From the NCBI GenBank assembly GCA_016790705.1, contig JAEUOT010000068.1:1-64000 (forward strand): a stretch of DNA of 64,000 nt. Direction: 5' to 3'. Each line of letters opens with the position of its first letter. The first letter of the stretch is position 1. The notes under the pieces were generated by a model. That model worked only from the letters and a program-made list of their open reading frames with translations. It was not told the DNA's origin and did no database searches. This document shows positions 41,261 through 52,891 of this stretch, piece by piece. The position numbers were made by a program, and so were the translations under genes. This stretch comes from Hydrogenophaga sp. (GTDB lineage: Bacteria; Pseudomonadota; Gammaproteobacteria; Burkholderiales; Burkholderiaceae_C).

Positions 41261-42631
41261 ATGGACGACGTCGCCGTCATCGACCGCTTCCTGAACACCT
41301 TCTCCACCTACATCGACTCGGGCTTCGGGTTGCTGAACGGCGAGGTCGCCTTCCTCACCGCCACGCTGGTGGCCATCGACATGACCTTGGCCGGCCTGTT
41401 CTGGGCCATGGGCCACGCCACCGGCCAGGGCGAGGACGTGCTGGCTCGGCTGCTGCGCAAGGTGCTCTATGTCGGCGCCTTCGCCTACATCATCGGCAAC
41501 TTCAACAGCCTGTCGGGCATCCTGTTCCGCTCGTTCGCCGGGCTGGGCCTGCAGGCCAGCGGGTCGGGCATGAGCCTGGCCACCTTCCTGCAGCCCGGTC
41601 ACCTGGCCAAGGCGGGCATCGATGCGGCGGCGCCCATCTTGCAGCAGATCAGCAACCTCTCGGGCTTCCCCGAGGTGTTCATCAACATCGCACCCATCGT
41701 GGTGCTGTTCCTGGCTTGGCTCACGGTCATCGTGAGCTTCTTCGTGCTGGCCGTGCAGCTCTTCGTGACGCTGATCGAGTTCAAGCTCACGACCCTGGCC
41801 GGCTTCGTGCTGGTGCCCTTTGCCTTGTGGAACAAGACCACCTTCCTGGCCGAGAAGGTGCTGGGCAACGTGGTGTCCTCGGGCATCAAGGTGCTGGTGC
41901 TCGCGGTGATCGTGGGCATCGGCACGGGTCTGTTCTCGCAGTTCCAGACCGTACCGGCCGAGCCCTCCATCGACCACGCGCTGGTGGTGATGCTGGCCTC
42001 ACTCTCGCTGCTCGGGCTGGGCATCTTCGGGCCTGGCATCGCGACCGGCCTGGTGTCCGGCGCGCCGCAACTGGGTGCGGGTGCGGCGGCCGGCACCGCG
42101 CTGGGTGCCACGGGCCTGGCGGTTGCCGGAGGCGCTGCCGTGGCCGGTACTGGTGCGGCTGTGGCCGCCGGTGCCCGCATGGCGCCGGGCGCGGCGCGGG
42201 CCGCGATGGGCGGTGGCGCATCGGCGGCCCGATCAGCCAGCAGCCTTGCGGCAGGTGCGAGGTCGGCCTACGAGGCCGGCGCCGCCGCGTCCTCGGGCGG
42301 GCCGTTGCGCGCCGCTGGCGCGGGCGTGGCCAATGTGGCTCGCACGGGTGCCAGCGCAGTGGGTCAGAAGCTGGCCGACGGCGCCAAGGCCGTGAAAGAC
42401 AAAGTGTCGGGTTTTGTGGCGGAGGCCGCTGCGCCTTCTGCGGCCTCGGGCGCCGAATCGGCCATGTCGAGCTCAACCACATCGGCACCCGCCAACGAGC
42501 CTGCCTGGGCGCAGCGCATGCGCCGGCGCCAGCAGATCGGCCATACCGCCACGACGGCCGCACACACCCTGCGCGCTGGCGATGGCGGTGGCTCGGGCAG
42601 TGGTCCCAGCCTTCGTGATTCGGATTCTTGA
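41261..42631 (+). CDS. trbL: TrbL (VirB6 family) polytopic membrane protein
   Basis: The 456-residue protein has six or more membrane helices in its first 270 residues (GEVAFLTATLVAIDMTLAGLFWAMG; VVLFLAWLTVIVSFFVLAVQLFVTLIEFKLTTLAGFVLVPFALW; VLVLAVIVGIGTGLFSQF; LGLGIFGPGIATGLVSGAPQLGAGAAAGTALG). An alanine/glycine-rich cytoplasmic tail follows, as usual for TrbL. It forms part of the translocation channel. The tail is low in complexity and variable between relatives. Confidence 0.9.
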   Translation: MDDVAVIDRFLNTFSTYIDSGFGLLNGEVAFLTATLVAIDMTLAGLFWAMGHATGQGEDVLARLLRKVLYVGAFAYIIGNFNSLSGILFRSFAGLGLQASGSGMSLATFLQPGHLAKAGIDAAAPILQQISNLSGFPEVFINIAPIVVLFLAWLTVIVSFFVLAVQLFVTLIEFKLTTLAGFVLVPFALWNKTTFLAEKVLGNVVSSGIKVLVLAVIVGIGTGLFSQFQTVPAEPSIDHALVVMLASLSLLGLGIFGPGIATGLVSGAPQLGAGAAAGTALGATGLAVAGGAAVAGTGAAVAAGARMAPGAARAAMGGGASAARSASSLAAGARSAYEAGAAASSGGPLRAAGAGVANVARTGASAVGQKLADGAKAVKDKVSGFVAEAAAPSAASGAESAMSSSTTSAPANEPAWAQRMRRRQQIGHTATTAAHTLRAGDGGGSGSGPSLRDSDS

Positions 42632-42643
42632 GGAAAACCCAGC

Positions 42644-43348
42644 ATGCGATTCAAACGACCGCAGGTGCGCTACGCCGACACGCCGCAGCCTGCCACCCCC
42701 TACCAATCGGCCGCACAGGCCTGGGACGAACGCATCGGCTCGGCCCGCGTACAGGCGCGGAACTGGCGCTTCATGGCCTTTGGTTGCCTGTCGCTGGCGC
42801 TGCTGATGGCCGGCGGTCTGGTCTGGCGCTCGGCGCAGTCCATCGTGACACCCTATGTGGTGGAAGTGGACCAGGCCGGCCAGGTGCGAACCGTGGGCGA
42901 AGCCGCCTCACCCTACCGCCCCGGCGATGCGCAGATCGCGCACCACCTCGCCCGCTTCATGACGCTGGTGCGTTCGTTGTCCATTGACCCGATCGTGGTG
43001 CGGCAGAACTGGCTGGACGCCTACGACTACACGACCGACCGCGGGGCCGCCGTGCTCAACGAGTACGCCCGCACCAATGATCCGTTCGTGCGGGTGGGCA
43101 AGGAGTCGGTGACGGTGCAGATCACCAGCGTGGTCCGTGCCAGCGACGCCTCGTTCAACGTGCGCTGGACCGAACAGCGCTACGTGAACGGCGCGCCGGC
43201 CGGCACCGAGCGGTGGACCGCCGTGGTCTCCACCGTGCTGCAGACGCCACGCACCGAGCAGCGCCTGCGCAAGAACCCCCTGGGCATCTACGTCAACGGC
43301 TTGTCCTGGAGCCGCGAGCTGGATGCGAACGAAGGAACCAAGCCATGA
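42644..43348 (+). CDS. trbF: TrbF (VirB8 family) core protein
   Basis: The 234-residue protein has one N-terminal membrane helix (FMAFGCLSLALLMAGGLVW) and the periplasmic VirB8 domain: YVVEVDQAGQVRTVGEA, LARFMTLVRSLSIDPIVVRQNWLDAYDYTTDRGAAVLNEYAR, and VRWTEQRYVNGAPAGTERWTAVVSTVLQTPRTEQRLRKNPLGIYVNGLSWSREL. It nucleates assembly of the secretion complex. trbG starts in its stop codon region (ATGA). Confidence 0.92.
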   Translation: MRFKRPQVRYADTPQPATPYQSAAQAWDERIGSARVQARNWRFMAFGCLSLALLMAGGLVWRSAQSIVTPYVVEVDQAGQVRTVGEAASPYRPGDAQIAHHLARFMTLVRSLSIDPIVVRQNWLDAYDYTTDRGAAVLNEYARTNDPFVRVGKESVTVQITSVVRASDASFNVRWTEQRYVNGAPAGTERWTAVVSTVLQTPRTEQRLRKNPLGIYVNGLSWSRELDANEGTKP

Positions 43349-44358
43349 AAAACCGTTGCCCTCTTCCACTTCACGCGGTTGTTTTGTTTGCCCTCGCGGC
43401 CGCCCTGGCTGGATGCGCCTCGCAGGGCGTGCCGCCGCCAGTGATCCCGCTCGACGAACCAGTGATGGCCCAGCCACTGCCCGAGCCACCCCAGCCCGTG
43501 GAGGTAGTCGCGGTGCCGCAGGTGTTGCCCATGCCCGCCCAGATGAAGCCGCTGCCGAAGGCGCAGGACAAGCCGCCAACACCCGAGCCCACCGACGAGC
43601 GACTTCGCGTGTCGCGCGCCAACACAGAAGCCCGGGTGGCGCCCACGCGCGAAGGCTACGTCAACGCCATCCAAGTCTGGCCCTACACCGACGGTGCGCT
43701 GTACCAAGTCTATGCCGCGCCGGGTCACGTGACGGTGATCTCGCTGCAGGCGGGCGAAGAGCTGGTGACTGTGGCTGCGGGCGACACGGTGCGCTGGGTC
43801 GTGGGCGACACGTCCAGTGGCTCGGGCGACGCGCTGCGCGTGAACGTGCTGGTCAAGCCGGTGCGCACGGGTCTGAAGACCAACCTGGTCATCACCACCA
43901 ACCGGCGCACCTACCTGATCGAACTGACCTCTACCGAAAAAGCCTGGATGGCATCGGTGTCCTGGGACTACCCCAAGGACCGCATGCTGGCTTTGCAGCG
44001 GCAGGCCCAGGCCGCTCAGACAGCTGCACCAGTGGACGCAGGGCTGTCCCTTGAGCGCATCCGCTTTCGCTATGCGATCAGCGGCAGCACGCCGCCCTGG
44101 AAGCCGCTGCGGGTCTTCGACGATGGCGAGAAGGTCTACATCCAGTTTCCGGCCGGCATCGCGCAGGGCGAGTTGCCACCGCTGTTCGTCATCGGTGCAC
44201 AGGGCGACGGGCAGTTGGTGAACTACCGCTTCCGCTCGCCTTACTACATCGTCGATCGACTGTTCGGCGCAGCCGAGTTGCGGCTGGGCGCCGACAAGGG
44301 TGACGTGGTGCGCATCGAGCGCACGGACGGTGTGTCGCCCACCGCTCGGAGGGACTGA
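43345..44358 (+). CDS. trbG: TrbG (VirB9 family) outer-membrane complex protein
   Basis: The 337-residue protein starts at 43345 and has a lipoprotein signal peptide with lipobox ALAGC (Cys23), a proline-rich linker, and the VirB9 domain (YVNAIQVWPYTDGALYQVYAAPGHVTVISLQAGEELVTVAAGDTVRWVVGD; TNRRTYLIELTSTEKAWMASVSWDYP; LFVIGAQGDGQLVNYRFRSPYYIVDRLFGAAELRLG). It forms the outer ring of the secretion channel together with TrbI. Being a lipoprotein it may also take over the role of the missing small TrbH/VirB7 lipoprotein. Confidence 0.92.
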   Translation: MKNRCPLPLHAVVLFALAAALAGCASQGVPPPVIPLDEPVMAQPLPEPPQPVEVVAVPQVLPMPAQMKPLPKAQDKPPTPEPTDERLRVSRANTEARVAPTREGYVNAIQVWPYTDGALYQVYAAPGHVTVISLQAGEELVTVAAGDTVRWVVGDTSSGSGDALRVNVLVKPVRTGLKTNLVITTNRRTYLIELTSTEKAWMASVSWDYPKDRMLALQRQAQAAQTAAPVDAGLSLERIRFRYAISGSTPPWKPLRVFDDGEKVYIQFPAGIAQGELPPLFVIGAQGDGQLVNYRFRSPYYIVDRLFGAAELRLGADKGDVVRIERTDGVSPTARRD

Positions 44359-44360
44359 GA

Positions 44361-45680
44361 ATGCCTGCGAACGACTCCATCCCTTCGGGTGCCAGTGGCC
44401 AACCCGTTGCGGCCAAGGTATCACCCGAGTCGGTTGCCTTGCGGGCGCAGCCGCAACCGGTGACCCGCCTGAATCGCCGCAGCCTCGCGCTACTGGCGGG
44501 TTTGTTGGCTTTAGGGGTGCTGGGTGCAACCGTGTGGTCCCTTCAGCCCAAGGGGCGCCGCGAGGTGAACGATCCCGCTGAACTGTTCAACGTGGATCGG
44601 GTGTCGCGCTCCGAAGGTCTGGGGAAGTTGCCGGCTGACTACTCGAAACTACCTCAACCGCTCCCTCCCGCCTTCCCCGAACTCGGGCCACCCTTGCCGG
44701 GCGACCTTGGACCGGCCATCGTCAAGTCGCAACAGCCGGTGGTGCCGAGCTATTCGCCACCGGGACACGACCCGGCCGCGTCGGAGCTCGATGCCCGGCG
44801 CAAGGAAGCCGAGCAGGCCGCTGCGGCGTCGGTGTTCTTTCGCAGTGGCGGGCAGCGCGCTGCCGCTGCTTCACAAACTGCTGCAGCGCCCGGCGCCACC
44901 AGCACGACATCGAGCAACCTGGCTGGCTTCGACCCGATGGCGGCTGGCCTGACGTCCACACCAGCGCAAGCTGGCAGTGCCGACGTCACGACGACACAAA
45001 ACCGACAAGACCAGAAAGAGGCTTTCCAGAAATCCGGTTCCACGGAAACCCGCAATTCCGGATCGCTGCAACTGCCCGCCTCACCGTACCAGGTGATGGC
45101 AGGCACCGTGATCGCCGGGGCTTTGGTCACAGGCATCCAGTCCGACCTGCCTGGCGATGTGATCGCCACCGTCACCGAGCCGGTCTATGACACCGCCAGC
45201 GGCAAGCACCTGCTGATCCCCCAGGGTTCGCGCATCCTCGGTCGCTACAACAGCCAGGTGAGCTACGGCCAGAGCCGCGTGCAGGTGGTGTGGAACCGGG
45301 TCATCCTGCCAGACACATCGTCGCTGACGCTGGACAACCTGGTGGGATCGGACCCTGCTGGCAGAGCCGGCCTCGAAGACGGCGTGGACTGGCACTGGGA
45401 TCGCGTCTTTGCCGGTGCAACATTGACGTCGCTGCTGGGAATCGGGGCCGAACTGGCCGCGCCCGAAAATCGGCAAGACGGCAACCGCATCGTGATCGCC
45501 GGCCGCGACAGCCTGCAAGACAGCGTGAACCAGATCGGTCAGGAGGTGACCCGCCGCAACCTGAACACCCAGCCGACGCTGACCGCGCGGCCGGGCCTGC
45601 CCATGCGCGTCATCGTCAACCGCGACCTGGTCCTGCGGCCCTACCAGCCGCTGTTTTTCGTCCGAGGGGTGCAGCGATGA
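44361..45680 (+). CDS. trbI: TrbI (VirB10 family) channel protein
   Basis: The 439-residue protein has one membrane helix (LNRRSLALLAGLLALGVLGATVWSL), a long proline/alanine-rich periplasmic linker (about residues 85-230), and the VirB10 barrel domain (YQVMAGTVIAGALVTGIQSDLPGDVIATVTEPVYDTASGKHLLIPQGSRILGRYNSQVSYGQSRVQVVWNRVILPD). It spans both membranes and links TrbB/TrbE energy to gate opening. Last gene of the mating-pair run; DUF2274 overlaps its end. Confidence 0.93.
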   Translation: MPANDSIPSGASGQPVAAKVSPESVALRAQPQPVTRLNRRSLALLAGLLALGVLGATVWSLQPKGRREVNDPAELFNVDRVSRSEGLGKLPADYSKLPQPLPPAFPELGPPLPGDLGPAIVKSQQPVVPSYSPPGHDPAASELDARRKEAEQAAAASVFFRSGGQRAAAASQTAAAPGATSTTSSNLAGFDPMAAGLTSTPAQAGSADVTTTQNRQDQKEAFQKSGSTETRNSGSLQLPASPYQVMAGTVIAGALVTGIQSDLPGDVIATVTEPVYDTASGKHLLIPQGSRILGRYNSQVSYGQSRVQVVWNRVILPDTSSLTLDNLVGSDPAGRAGLEDGVDWHWDRVFAGATLTSLLGIGAELAAPENRQDGNRIVIAGRDSLQDSVNQIGQEVTRRNLNTQPTLTARPGLPMRVIVNRDLVLRPYQPLFFVRGVQR

Positions 45681-45946
45681 GCACAAACCGTCAACTTCGC
45701 TTGGGGCCACTGCCCAAGACCGAAAGCGTCAAGCTGACCTTCTCCTGCTCGGCCGCCTTGAAAGCTGAACTGGATCGCTACGCCGCGCTGCATGCGGAGA
45801 CTTATGGCGAGGCTACCGATTCCCTGGCGCTGATCCCGCACATGCTTGAAGCCTTCATGGCGCGGGATCGAGGTTTCAGGAAGGGCTCGGCTGAACACCG
45901 TCGCCATGCGGTTCGACCAGCCCCGCCAGCGGCGACCTCTACCTAG
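45677..45946 (+). CDS. DUF2274 protein
   Basis: The 89-residue protein begins within the trbI stop (ATGA). The sequence LRLGPLPKTESVKLTFSCSAALKAELDRYAALHAETYGEATDSLALIPHMLEAFMARDRGFRKG matches DUF2274, whose strand plus two helices look like a ribbon-helix-helix DNA-binding fold. It is regularly the last gene of the trb operon in Tn4371-type ICEs. Its role is unknown; self-regulation of the transfer operon is a reasonable guess. Confidence 0.8.
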   Translation: MSTNRQLRLGPLPKTESVKLTFSCSAALKAELDRYAALHAETYGEATDSLALIPHMLEAFMARDRGFRKGSAEHRRHAVRPAPPAATST

Positions 45947-46112
45947 GTGTGGCCGACCAACTCCTCCCTTGGAGGATTGATGGACTGTGCAACGCCCACC
46001 CGCCTATGGCACCTTGCTGCTACGCCCTGCCACGCCGTGGCGAGTTTTCTTCGACGACTTCTCTTTTGAAAATGACATCAGGCGCTCGATGACCGCGCGC
46101 AGGAGCCACGCC

Positions 46113-46361
46113 ATGAAAAACGAAAAGTCGGAACCCTCGTGCAGACCCATCACGAGCTACCCGCCAGGTGCACTGGTGCGCAGTTCGGACATCTGCCGCG
46201 ATCCCAGACGCGGCTATGCCGGCATCCTGCCGATCGACCGAAGCACTTGGCACCGGTGGGTGAAGTCGGGCAAAGCGCCGGCAGGCCGCTCACTCGCCGG
46301 AACCTCCACGCGGGTCTGGGAGATCGAGGCGGTCCGCAGCCTGGGAACATCTACGTCGTAA
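46113..46361 (+). CDS. AlpA-family regulator or excisionase
   Basis: The 82-residue protein starts at the ATG at 46113 with AGGAG eight bases upstream (in-frame ATGs at 46089 and earlier are weaker). The sequence ALVRSSDICRDPRRGYAGILPIDRSTWHRWVKSGKAPAGRSLAGTSTRVWEIEAVRSL is an AlpA-type helix-turn-helix. Small AlpA proteins beside P4-type integrases act as excisionases or integrase activators. It converges on the integrase gene, the two 3' ends overlapping by 11 bases. Confidence 0.8.
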   Translation: MKNEKSEPSCRPITSYPPGALVRSSDICRDPRRGYAGILPIDRSTWHRWVKSGKAPAGRSLAGTSTRVWEIEAVRSLGTSTS

Positions 46362-47559
46362 TTTTGTCGATCCGGTCCGCCAGCCACTGCAAGGCTCTGC
46401 GACGCTCATCAGCGTATTCAGCGTGGGTGTAGGCGGCCACGACGGAACTGCGCTCCTGGTGGGCAAGCAGCCTTTCCACCACATCACGGGAAAACCCGTT
46501 TTCCCGCAACAAAGTAGCTGCCGTCCCCCGTGTTCCGTGCGGTGAGAACTCAGGCACCCCAAAATCCAAACGCTTGATGAAATGGTTGAGCGTGGCGTCC
46601 GAGATTGGCTTGCCCTGCCCTCCTAGGAATCGCATCGGGAACACATACTCGCCATGCCCTGACATCTTCTTCAACTCCTGCAGCAGGTTGACTGTCTGCT
46701 CCGACAAGTAGACCCGGTGCGGGCTACGCATCTTCATGCGCGACGCGGGAATGTCCCATATGCGTGCCCCCAGGTCGAACTCGCCCCACTTCGCCAGCCG
46801 CAATTCGGACTTGCGCACCATGGTCAGCATGAGCAACTTGACCGCATAGACGGTCACGGCACTGGCCGTATGCTGCATGCCGACCTTCTTCCAAAAAGCG
46901 GCCAGTTCCTTCTCCGACAAGTGCCGATGGTGGGTTTTGGGCGGCACCTTGATGACGCCCCGAATCGCCACGGCCGGGTTGCTGTCTACCAGCAGCTTTC
47001 GGATCGCGTGGTTAAAGATCTGCTGAATCAGTGCCCGGCAGCGATCAGCTGTTGTCGGCACATGCTTGAGCGCCTCCACGATGGTCAGCACGTGGGCCGG
47101 CTTCACCTCTGCCAAAGCCTTTTCCCCGATCGTGGGATTGATGTGAGCATCCAGCAGACGGATCGTCTGGCTTCGGTAGCTCTCGGACCGATAGAACAGG
47201 GTATCGGCGATCCACTGCTTGGCGAACGAGGCAAACGTGATGCGTGCACGGTCCTCCGCTTCCCGCTGAGCCGTTGTCTCCCGCGTGTACCGGATCGGGT
47301 CTACCCCCTTGGCCACCAACGCACGCAACTCTGCATGCTTGTCGCGCGCATCGGCAATGCCGATCTCGGGATATGAGCCGATCGTCAACTTGGGCCGGCT
47401 ACCGCCGAGCCGGTAGCTGTAACGCCAAACCTTCGATCCCGTGGCCAGTACCTCGACATACAGGCCCCCACCATCCGTCAGGACGTAGGGTTTGGCCTTG
47501 GGTTTGGCCGCGTTGATGACCGTCGCACGAAGGGCGTAGTTGACACTGCGATCTGCCAT
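46351..47559 (-). CDS. int: P4-type tyrosine integrase
   Basis: The 402-residue protein starts at the ATG at 47559 (MADRSVNYALRATVINAAKP); upstream in-frame ATGs lie within the repeat region. The N-terminal DUF4102 arm-binding domain (KPYVLTDGGGLYVEVLATGSKVWRYSYRLGGSRPKLTIGSYPEIGIADAR) is followed by the core-binding domain and the catalytic domain, with Arg249 (TMVRKSELR), His341 and Arg344 (SPHGTRGTAATLL), His367 (LLAHQE) and Tyr377 (AAYTHAEY). All five residues are intact. It would catalyse integration and excision of the ICE. The gene stops 11 bases inside the alpA 3' end. Confidence 0.9.
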   Translation of the reverse strand: MADRSVNYALRATVINAAKPKAKPYVLTDGGGLYVEVLATGSKVWRYSYRLGGSRPKLTIGSYPEIGIADARDKHAELRALVAKGVDPIRYTRETTAQREAEDRARITFASFAKQWIADTLFYRSESYRSQTIRLLDAHINPTIGEKALAEVKPAHVLTIVEALKHVPTTADRCRALIQQIFNHAIRKLLVDSNPAVAIRGVIKVPPKTHHRHLSEKELAAFWKKVGMQHTASAVTVYAVKLLMLTMVRKSELRLAKWGEFDLGARIWDIPASRMKMRSPHRVYLSEQTVNLLQELKKMSGHGEYVFPMRFLGGQGKPISDATLNHFIKRLDFGVPEFSPHGTRGTAATLLRENGFSRDVVERLLAHQERSSVVAAYTHAEYADERRRALQWLADRIDKITT

Positions 47560-47562
47560 GGG

Positions 47563-47638
47563 TGGCTCCATGAAACCGGCGATAGGTCGCTGGTATGGCT
47601 CCATATTCTGCACCATGGAGCAATTCATGGAGCCATGG
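47563..47638. repeat. Short repeats before int, possible arm-type att sites
   Basis: Within 76 bases just upstream of int the 9-mer TGGCTCCAT occurs at 47563-47571 and 47596-47604, and in reverse orientation as ATGGAGCCA at 47627-47635, with a near copy ATGGAGCAA at 47614-47622. The cluster lies at the ICE end, between int and the icd terminator. It could be the arm-type binding sites of the integrase or an operator for its regulator. The core att site itself cannot be fixed, because the other end is outside the window. Confidence 0.5.
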
Positions 47639-47677
47639 CGCCGCAATGCAGGCCGACCTCGCGCAACGATGGGCAAC

Positions 47678-47714
47678 AAAAAAGCCCCGCTCCCAGAGAG
47701 ACCGAGGCCTTTTT
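47678..47714 (-). terminator. Terminator of icd near the ICE boundary
   Basis: Read on the minus strand after icd: AAAAAGGCCTC, a short loop region, GAGCGGGGCTTTTTT. The stem is imperfect but ends in six T residues; the plus strand also ends in five, so it may work both ways. A second small hairpin (CCCGG, CCGGG; 47719-47733) lies between it and the icd stop. The chromosome-ICE junction should lie somewhere from here to the int start. Confidence 0.6.
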
Positions 47715-47743
47715 GCAACCCGGAACACCCGGGGGAAACTAGT

Positions 47744-48997
47744 TTACATGTTATCGATCATCACCTGACCAAAGCCGGAACACGACACCTGGGTCGCACC
47801 GTCCATCAGGCGCGCAAAATCGTAGGTCACGCGTTTGGACAGGATCGCCTTTTCCATGGCCCGGATGATCAGGTCGGCCGCCTCCTTCCATCCAATGTGG
47901 CGCAGCATCATCTCGGCGGAGAGGATTTCCGAACCGGGGTTCACGTAGTCCTTGCCGGCGTACTTGGGCGCCGTGCCATGGGTCGCCTCGAAACAGGCCA
48001 CGGAATCCGACATGTTGGCACCCGGCGCGATGCCGATGCCGCCGACCTGGGCCGCCAGGGCGTCGGAGATGTAGTCGCCGTTGAGGTTGAGCGTGGCGAT
48101 GACCGAGTACTCGGCCGGCCGCAGCAGGATCTGCTGCAGGAAGGCATCGGCGATGCTGTCCTTGATCACGATGTTGCGTCCGGTTCTGGGGTTCTTGAAC
48201 TGGCACCACGGGCCCCCGTCGATATCGACGGCGCCGAACTCCTCCTTGGCCAGCGCGTAGCCCCAGTCGCGGAAGCCCCCTTCGGTGAACTTCATGATGT
48301 TGCCCTTGTGCACGAGCGTCACACTGGGCTTGTCGTTGTCGATGGCGTACTGGATCGCCTTGCGCACCAGCCGCTGCGTTCCCTCGATCGACACCGGTTT
48401 GATGCCGATGCCCGAGGTCTGCGGAAAGCGGATCTTGGTCACGCCCATTTCATCCTGCAGGAACTTGATCAGTTTTGCGGCCTGGTCGCTCTGGGCGGCG
48501 TATTCGATGCCGGCATAGATGTCCTCGGAGTTCTCGCGGAAGATCACCATATTGGTCTTCTCGGGCTCTTTCAGCGGCGACGGCACGCCCTTGAAGTACT
48601 GAACGGGTCGCAGGCAGACGTAAAGGTCCAGCTCCTGGCGCAAGGCGACGTTGAGCGAACGGATACCGCCGCCCACCGGGGTCGTCAGCGGCCCCTTGAT
48701 CGACACAACGAACTCTTTCAGCGCAGCCAGGGTTTCTTCCGGGAGCCAGACGTCAGGGCCGTAGACCCGGGTCGACTTCTCACCCGCGTAGACCTCCATC
48801 CAGTGAATCTTGCGCTTGCCCGCATAGGCCTTCTCGACCGCCGCGTCGACCACCTTGAGCATGACCGGCGTGATGTCGACGCCGGTCCCATCGCCCTCGA
48901 TGTAGGGCACGATGGGTTCATCCGGCACATTCAGCGACATATCGGCGTTGACGGTGATCTTCTGACCCTGCTCGGGCAGCTTGATGTGCTGGTACAT
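47744..48997 (-). CDS. icd: NADP-dependent isocitrate dehydrogenase (dimeric)
   Basis: The 417-residue protein is the canonical Icd of the TCA cycle: [43 protein letters not shown] (with substrate-binding Ser and Arg residues), [58 protein letters not shown] and [21 protein letters not shown]. It converts isocitrate to 2-oxoglutarate with NADP+. The 3' end appears normal ([12 protein letters not shown]), so the neighbouring ICE leaves the gene intact. A second, unrelated isocitrate dehydrogenase is encoded at 49672. Confidence 0.95.
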   Translation of the reverse strand: MYQHIKLPEQGQKITVNADMSLNVPDEPIVPYIEGDGTGVDITPVMLKVVDAAVEKAYAGKRKIHWMEVYAGEKSTRVYGPDVWLPEETLAALKEFVVSIKGPLTTPVGGGIRSLNVALRQELDLYVCLRPVQYFKGVPSPLKEPEKTNMVIFRENSEDIYAGIEYAAQSDQAAKLIKFLQDEMGVTKIRFPQTSGIGIKPVSIEGTQRLVRKAIQYAIDNDKPSVTLVHKGNIMKFTEGGFRDWGYALAKEEFGAVDIDGGPWCQFKNPRTGRNIVIKDSIADAFLQQILLRPAEYSVIATLNLNGDYISDALAAQVGGIGIAPGANMSDSVACFEATHGTAPKYAGKDYVNPGSEILSAEMMLRHIGWKEAADLIIRAMEKAILSKRVTYDFARLMDGATQVSCSGFGQVMIDNM

Positions 48998-49134
48998 GAA
49001 ACGGAACTCCAGAGAATTGAAGCGGGATTCTGCCGCAGCGAGGCTGCGCCTCTTGTCGCGCGGGCGCGCAAATTCTAGTCCCGCGACGCACCGCGCCGTT
49101 CATCGCGCACAATCCGTCCCCAGACCACTAGACA

Positions 49135-49584
49135 ATGAACACCATGCGACGAACTGCACTCCTGCTCGGCATCCTCTTCGCCTTCTTCACACCGGCGTGG
49201 GCCGACGAGCCGCAGCGCGACCTGCCCCGGGTCACGCTGTCTGCGGGCATGCACCTGATACAGGCCCAGGTGGCCGCCTCCTTCGAACAGCGAGCCACCG
49301 GACTGATGTTCCGGACCGACATGCCTGCCAACGAGGGCATGCTGTTTGTCTTCGAAGAACCCGCCGGGCAGTGCTTCTGGATGAAGAACACCCTGCTGCC
49401 GCTGACGGCTGCCTTCATCGCCGACGACGGCACGATCGTGAACCTTGCCGACATGAAGCCCCAGACCCTGGACTCGCACTGTTCGGCCAAGCCCGTGCGG
49501 TATGTGCTGGAAATGAACCAGGGCTGGTTCGCCAAGCGTGGGCTCAAGGCGGGTGCCAAGCTGGGCGGCGCGCTATTTCGTTGA
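49135..49584 (+). CDS. DUF192 family exported protein
   Basis: The 149-residue protein has a signal peptide (MRRTALLLGILFAFFTPAWA) and the DUF192 core: LIQAQVAASFEQRATGLMFRTDMPANEGMLFVFEEPAGQCFWMKNTLLPLTAAFIADDGTIVNLADMKPQT, ending in VLEMNQGWFAKRGLKAGAKL. The function of DUF192 is not known; members are periplasmic or secreted and conserved in Comamonadaceae next to icd. The start is ATG 49135; ATG 49144 would shorten the signal peptide by three residues. It lies between two isocitrate dehydrogenase genes on the opposite strand. Confidence 0.85.
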   Translation: MNTMRRTALLLGILFAFFTPAWADEPQRDLPRVTLSAGMHLIQAQVAASFEQRATGLMFRTDMPANEGMLFVFEEPAGQCFWMKNTLLPLTAAFIADDGTIVNLADMKPQTLDSHCSAKPVRYVLEMNQGWFAKRGLKAGAKLGGALFR

Positions 49585-49609
49585 CCAGCGACCACCGGTT
49601 CCAGATACA

Positions 49610-49637
49610 AAAAAGCCCGCCGACTGGCGGGCTTTTT
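49610..49637. terminator. Bidirectional terminator, DUF192 / monomeric icd
   Basis: A perfect hairpin AAAAAGCCCGCC, loop GACT, GGCGGGCTTTTT lies between two converging genes. A-rich and T-rich flanks on both sides make it a typical two-way rho-independent terminator. Confidence 0.9.
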
Positions 49638-49671
49638 CATTCCCGGAGGCTCACACCTCGGGTCAACGCGA

Positions 49672-51906
<2,235 letters not shown>

Positions 51907-52112
51907 GGTTTTGGCTCCTGATGTCGTTGTTCGGTTGCCGCCGCTGCGAGCTCAGACCGGCGCAAGCCAACGATGCTCAGGGATTTTGCTTTCAGTCCTC
52001 TGACCTGATCTTCAAAATTTGAACTCTTATCTCATATAACGAAATTCATCGCCGTATTTTTGATGTTTTTTTGCTGGAAGGCCCGAGGCACAGCGCGGGA
52101 GCACAAAAAGAC

Positions 52113-52145
52113 AAAGGCCCGAAGGCGTGACGCCTGCGGGCCTTT
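52113..52145 (-). terminator. sodB terminator
   Basis: Arms AAAGGCCCG and CGGGCCTTT, extended by AGGCG/CGCCT inside, form a strong hairpin 24 bases after the sodB stop. On the minus strand it is followed by GTCTTTTTGTG, a good T-rich tail. Confidence 0.9.
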
Positions 52146-52168
52146 GGACGGCAAAGGAAGCGCGGAAA

Positions 52169-52750
52169 TCAGGCGAAATTGGCCTGGGCGAACTCCCAGT
52201 TCACCAGTTTGTCCAGGAAGGTCTCGACAAACTTGGGACGCAGGTTGCGGTAGTCGATGTAGTAGGCGTGCTCCCACACGTCCACGGTCAGCAGCGCCTT
52301 GTCGGCGGTCGTCAGCGGGGTGCCGGCGGCCCCCATGTTGACGATGTCCACGCTGCCGTCGGCCTTCTTCACCAGCCAGGTCCAGCCGGAGCCAAAGTTG
52401 CCCACCGCCGACTTGACGAAGGCTTCCTTGAAGGCGGCGTAGCTGCCCCACTTGGCGTTGATTGCGGCTGCCAGCGCGCCGGTCGGCTCACCGCCTCCGT
52501 TGGGCTTCATGCAGTTCCAGAAGAAGGTGTGGTTCCAGATCTGGGCAGCGTTGTTGTAGATGCCGCCGCTGGATTTCTTGACGATGGATTCGAGGTCCAT
52601 GGCCTCGAACTCGGTGCCCTTCTGCAGGTTGTTGAGGTTCACCACATAGGCGTTGTGGTGCTTGCCGTGGTGGAACTCCAGGGTTTCCTTGGAGTAATGC
52701 GGTGCCAGAGCGTCGATGGCGTACGGCAGTGCGGGCAGGGTGTGTTCCAT
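52169..52750 (-). CDS. sodB: Iron superoxide dismutase
   Basis: The 193-residue protein starts at the ATG at 52750 ([42 protein letters not shown]); upstream frame is open but not coding. Metal ligands are His27 (FHHGKHH), His in NHTFFWNCM, and Asp and His in [11 protein letters not shown]. The pattern [28 protein letters not shown] is the Fe/Mn type, and the Ala/Gly choices around FGSGWTWLV fit the Fe-SodB branch. It detoxifies superoxide in the cytoplasm. Single gene with its own terminator. Confidence 0.93.
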   Translation of the reverse strand: MEHTLPALPYAIDALAPHYSKETLEFHHGKHHNAYVVNLNNLQKGTEFEAMDLESIVKKSSGGIYNNAAQIWNHTFFWNCMKPNGGGEPTGALAAAINAKWGSYAAFKEAFVKSAVGNFGSGWTWLVKKADGSVDIVNMGAAGTPLTTADKALLTVDVWEHAYYIDYRNLRPKFVETFLDKLVNWEFAQANFA

Positions 52751-52891
52751 GTGGGGTCCTCGTGCTGGATTGTTGGAAGGAAACCGGAACCGGGCAACGC
52801 CATGACAACGAGCCGGCGGGAAAGTCCGGCGCATTGTAGGCAAGACAGCCAATCGGCGCTGAGCGCTACGGAAAAAGCCGCAGGCGGACGC

